From positions 1 to 7,278 of the forward strand of contig JAIELR010000256.1 of NCBI GenBank assembly GCA_019752835.1: 7,278 nt of DNA, read 5' to 3'. Made by a program: the position numbers and the translations under genes. This document shows positions 7,132 through 7,278 of this stretch, one piece after another. Position 1 is the stretch's first letter; the number at the start of each line of letters is the position of its first letter. This stretch comes from Gammaproteobacteria bacterium. GTDB lineage: Bacteria; Pseudomonadota; Gammaproteobacteria; UBA1113. The notes below the pieces were generated by a model, which saw only the letters and a program-made list of their open reading frames with translations, searched no databases and was not told the origin of the DNA.

Positions 7132-7242
7132 GTGATTAATGCAAACCTTAGCCAATGTGACTTTGATTGTTCCCATTTGACGGCCATCCAACGTGAAGTG
7201 ACTCAAAACGGCAGGTTTATTGAAACATTGGCAAAATATTGA
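7132..7242 (+). CDS. Possible 36-residue small protein, unrecognised
   Basis: A GTG at 7132 is preceded by a strong purine-rich ribosome binding site (GAGGGGA, 7118-7124) at good spacing and opens a 36-codon frame ending in TGA at 7240-7242. The predicted peptide begins MINANLSQCDFDCSHLTAIQ and has two closely spaced cysteines. It has no membrane segment or motif I recognise. A stop at 7102 sets the upstream limit. An overlapping minus-strand frame (6894-7187) has no ribosome binding site and runs into the b561 gene, so it is less likely. The call rests mainly on the ribosome binding site. Otherwise 7026-7278 shows no recognised feature. Confidence 0.25.
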   Translation: MINANLSQCDFDCSHLTAIQREVTQNGRFIETLAKY

Positions 7243-7278
7243 CTATATTCTCACATATCTTCATTTACTTGGTCTAAT

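Noticed and set aside
6894..7187. Minus-strand 97-codon frame
   Set aside because: It has no ribosome binding site, overlaps the 3' end of the b561 gene in antisense and has no recognisable domain.

Overview
The window looks like chromosomal DNA from a gammaproteobacterium-like organism of moderate GC. The affiliation is inferred only from protein character (MetE, a CybB-type cytochrome b561, a Tn3-family transposon). An aquatic or methanotroph-like gammaproteobacterium would fit but is not shown.

Layout. (i) Bases 2-121 are the last 39 codons and stop of metE, cobalamin-independent methionine synthase. (ii) Bases ~122-3892 hold the core of a Tn3-family transposon: a serine resolvase (tnpR, minus strand), a res/promoter region, a full-length DDE transposase (tnpA, plus strand) and a clear 38-bp right terminal inverted repeat overlapping the tnpA stop codon. 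No matching left repeat is visible: only 21 bp separate tnpR from metE. Either the left end lies upstream beyond metE, so that metE travels as cargo, or it was deleted. (iii) Bases 3893-5362 are a run of broken genes. A DUF1223 secreted thioredoxin-like gene has lost its start and signal peptide at the transposon edge. A short-chain dehydrogenase has in-frame stops and no catalytic half. A DUF1003 membrane protein has lost its N-terminus and carries a frameshift. Between the last two lies a dense cluster of inverted GAATATGC-type repeats, the least explained structure in the window. (iv) Bases 5423-6981 hold two intact genes, a LysR-type regulator with a symmetric T-N11-A site upstream and a cytochrome b561 with its own candidate promoter. 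(v) The last ~300 bases are mostly non-coding, with overlapping small hairpins and one possible 36-codon ORF behind a good ribosome binding site.

How the parts relate. The TnpR/res/TnpA set looks complete as proteins and could still act on the right end. The DUF1223 break falls exactly at the transposon edge, so insertion caused it. The SDR and DUF1003 lesions are separate decay events, and both genes end at the repeat cluster, which suggests a deletion or insertion there. The LysR regulator may have lost its original target; the SDR is one candidate. No complete new multi-gene system is evident. The points most worth checking are the repeat cluster, the missing transposon left end next to metE, and the regulator left beside broken genes.
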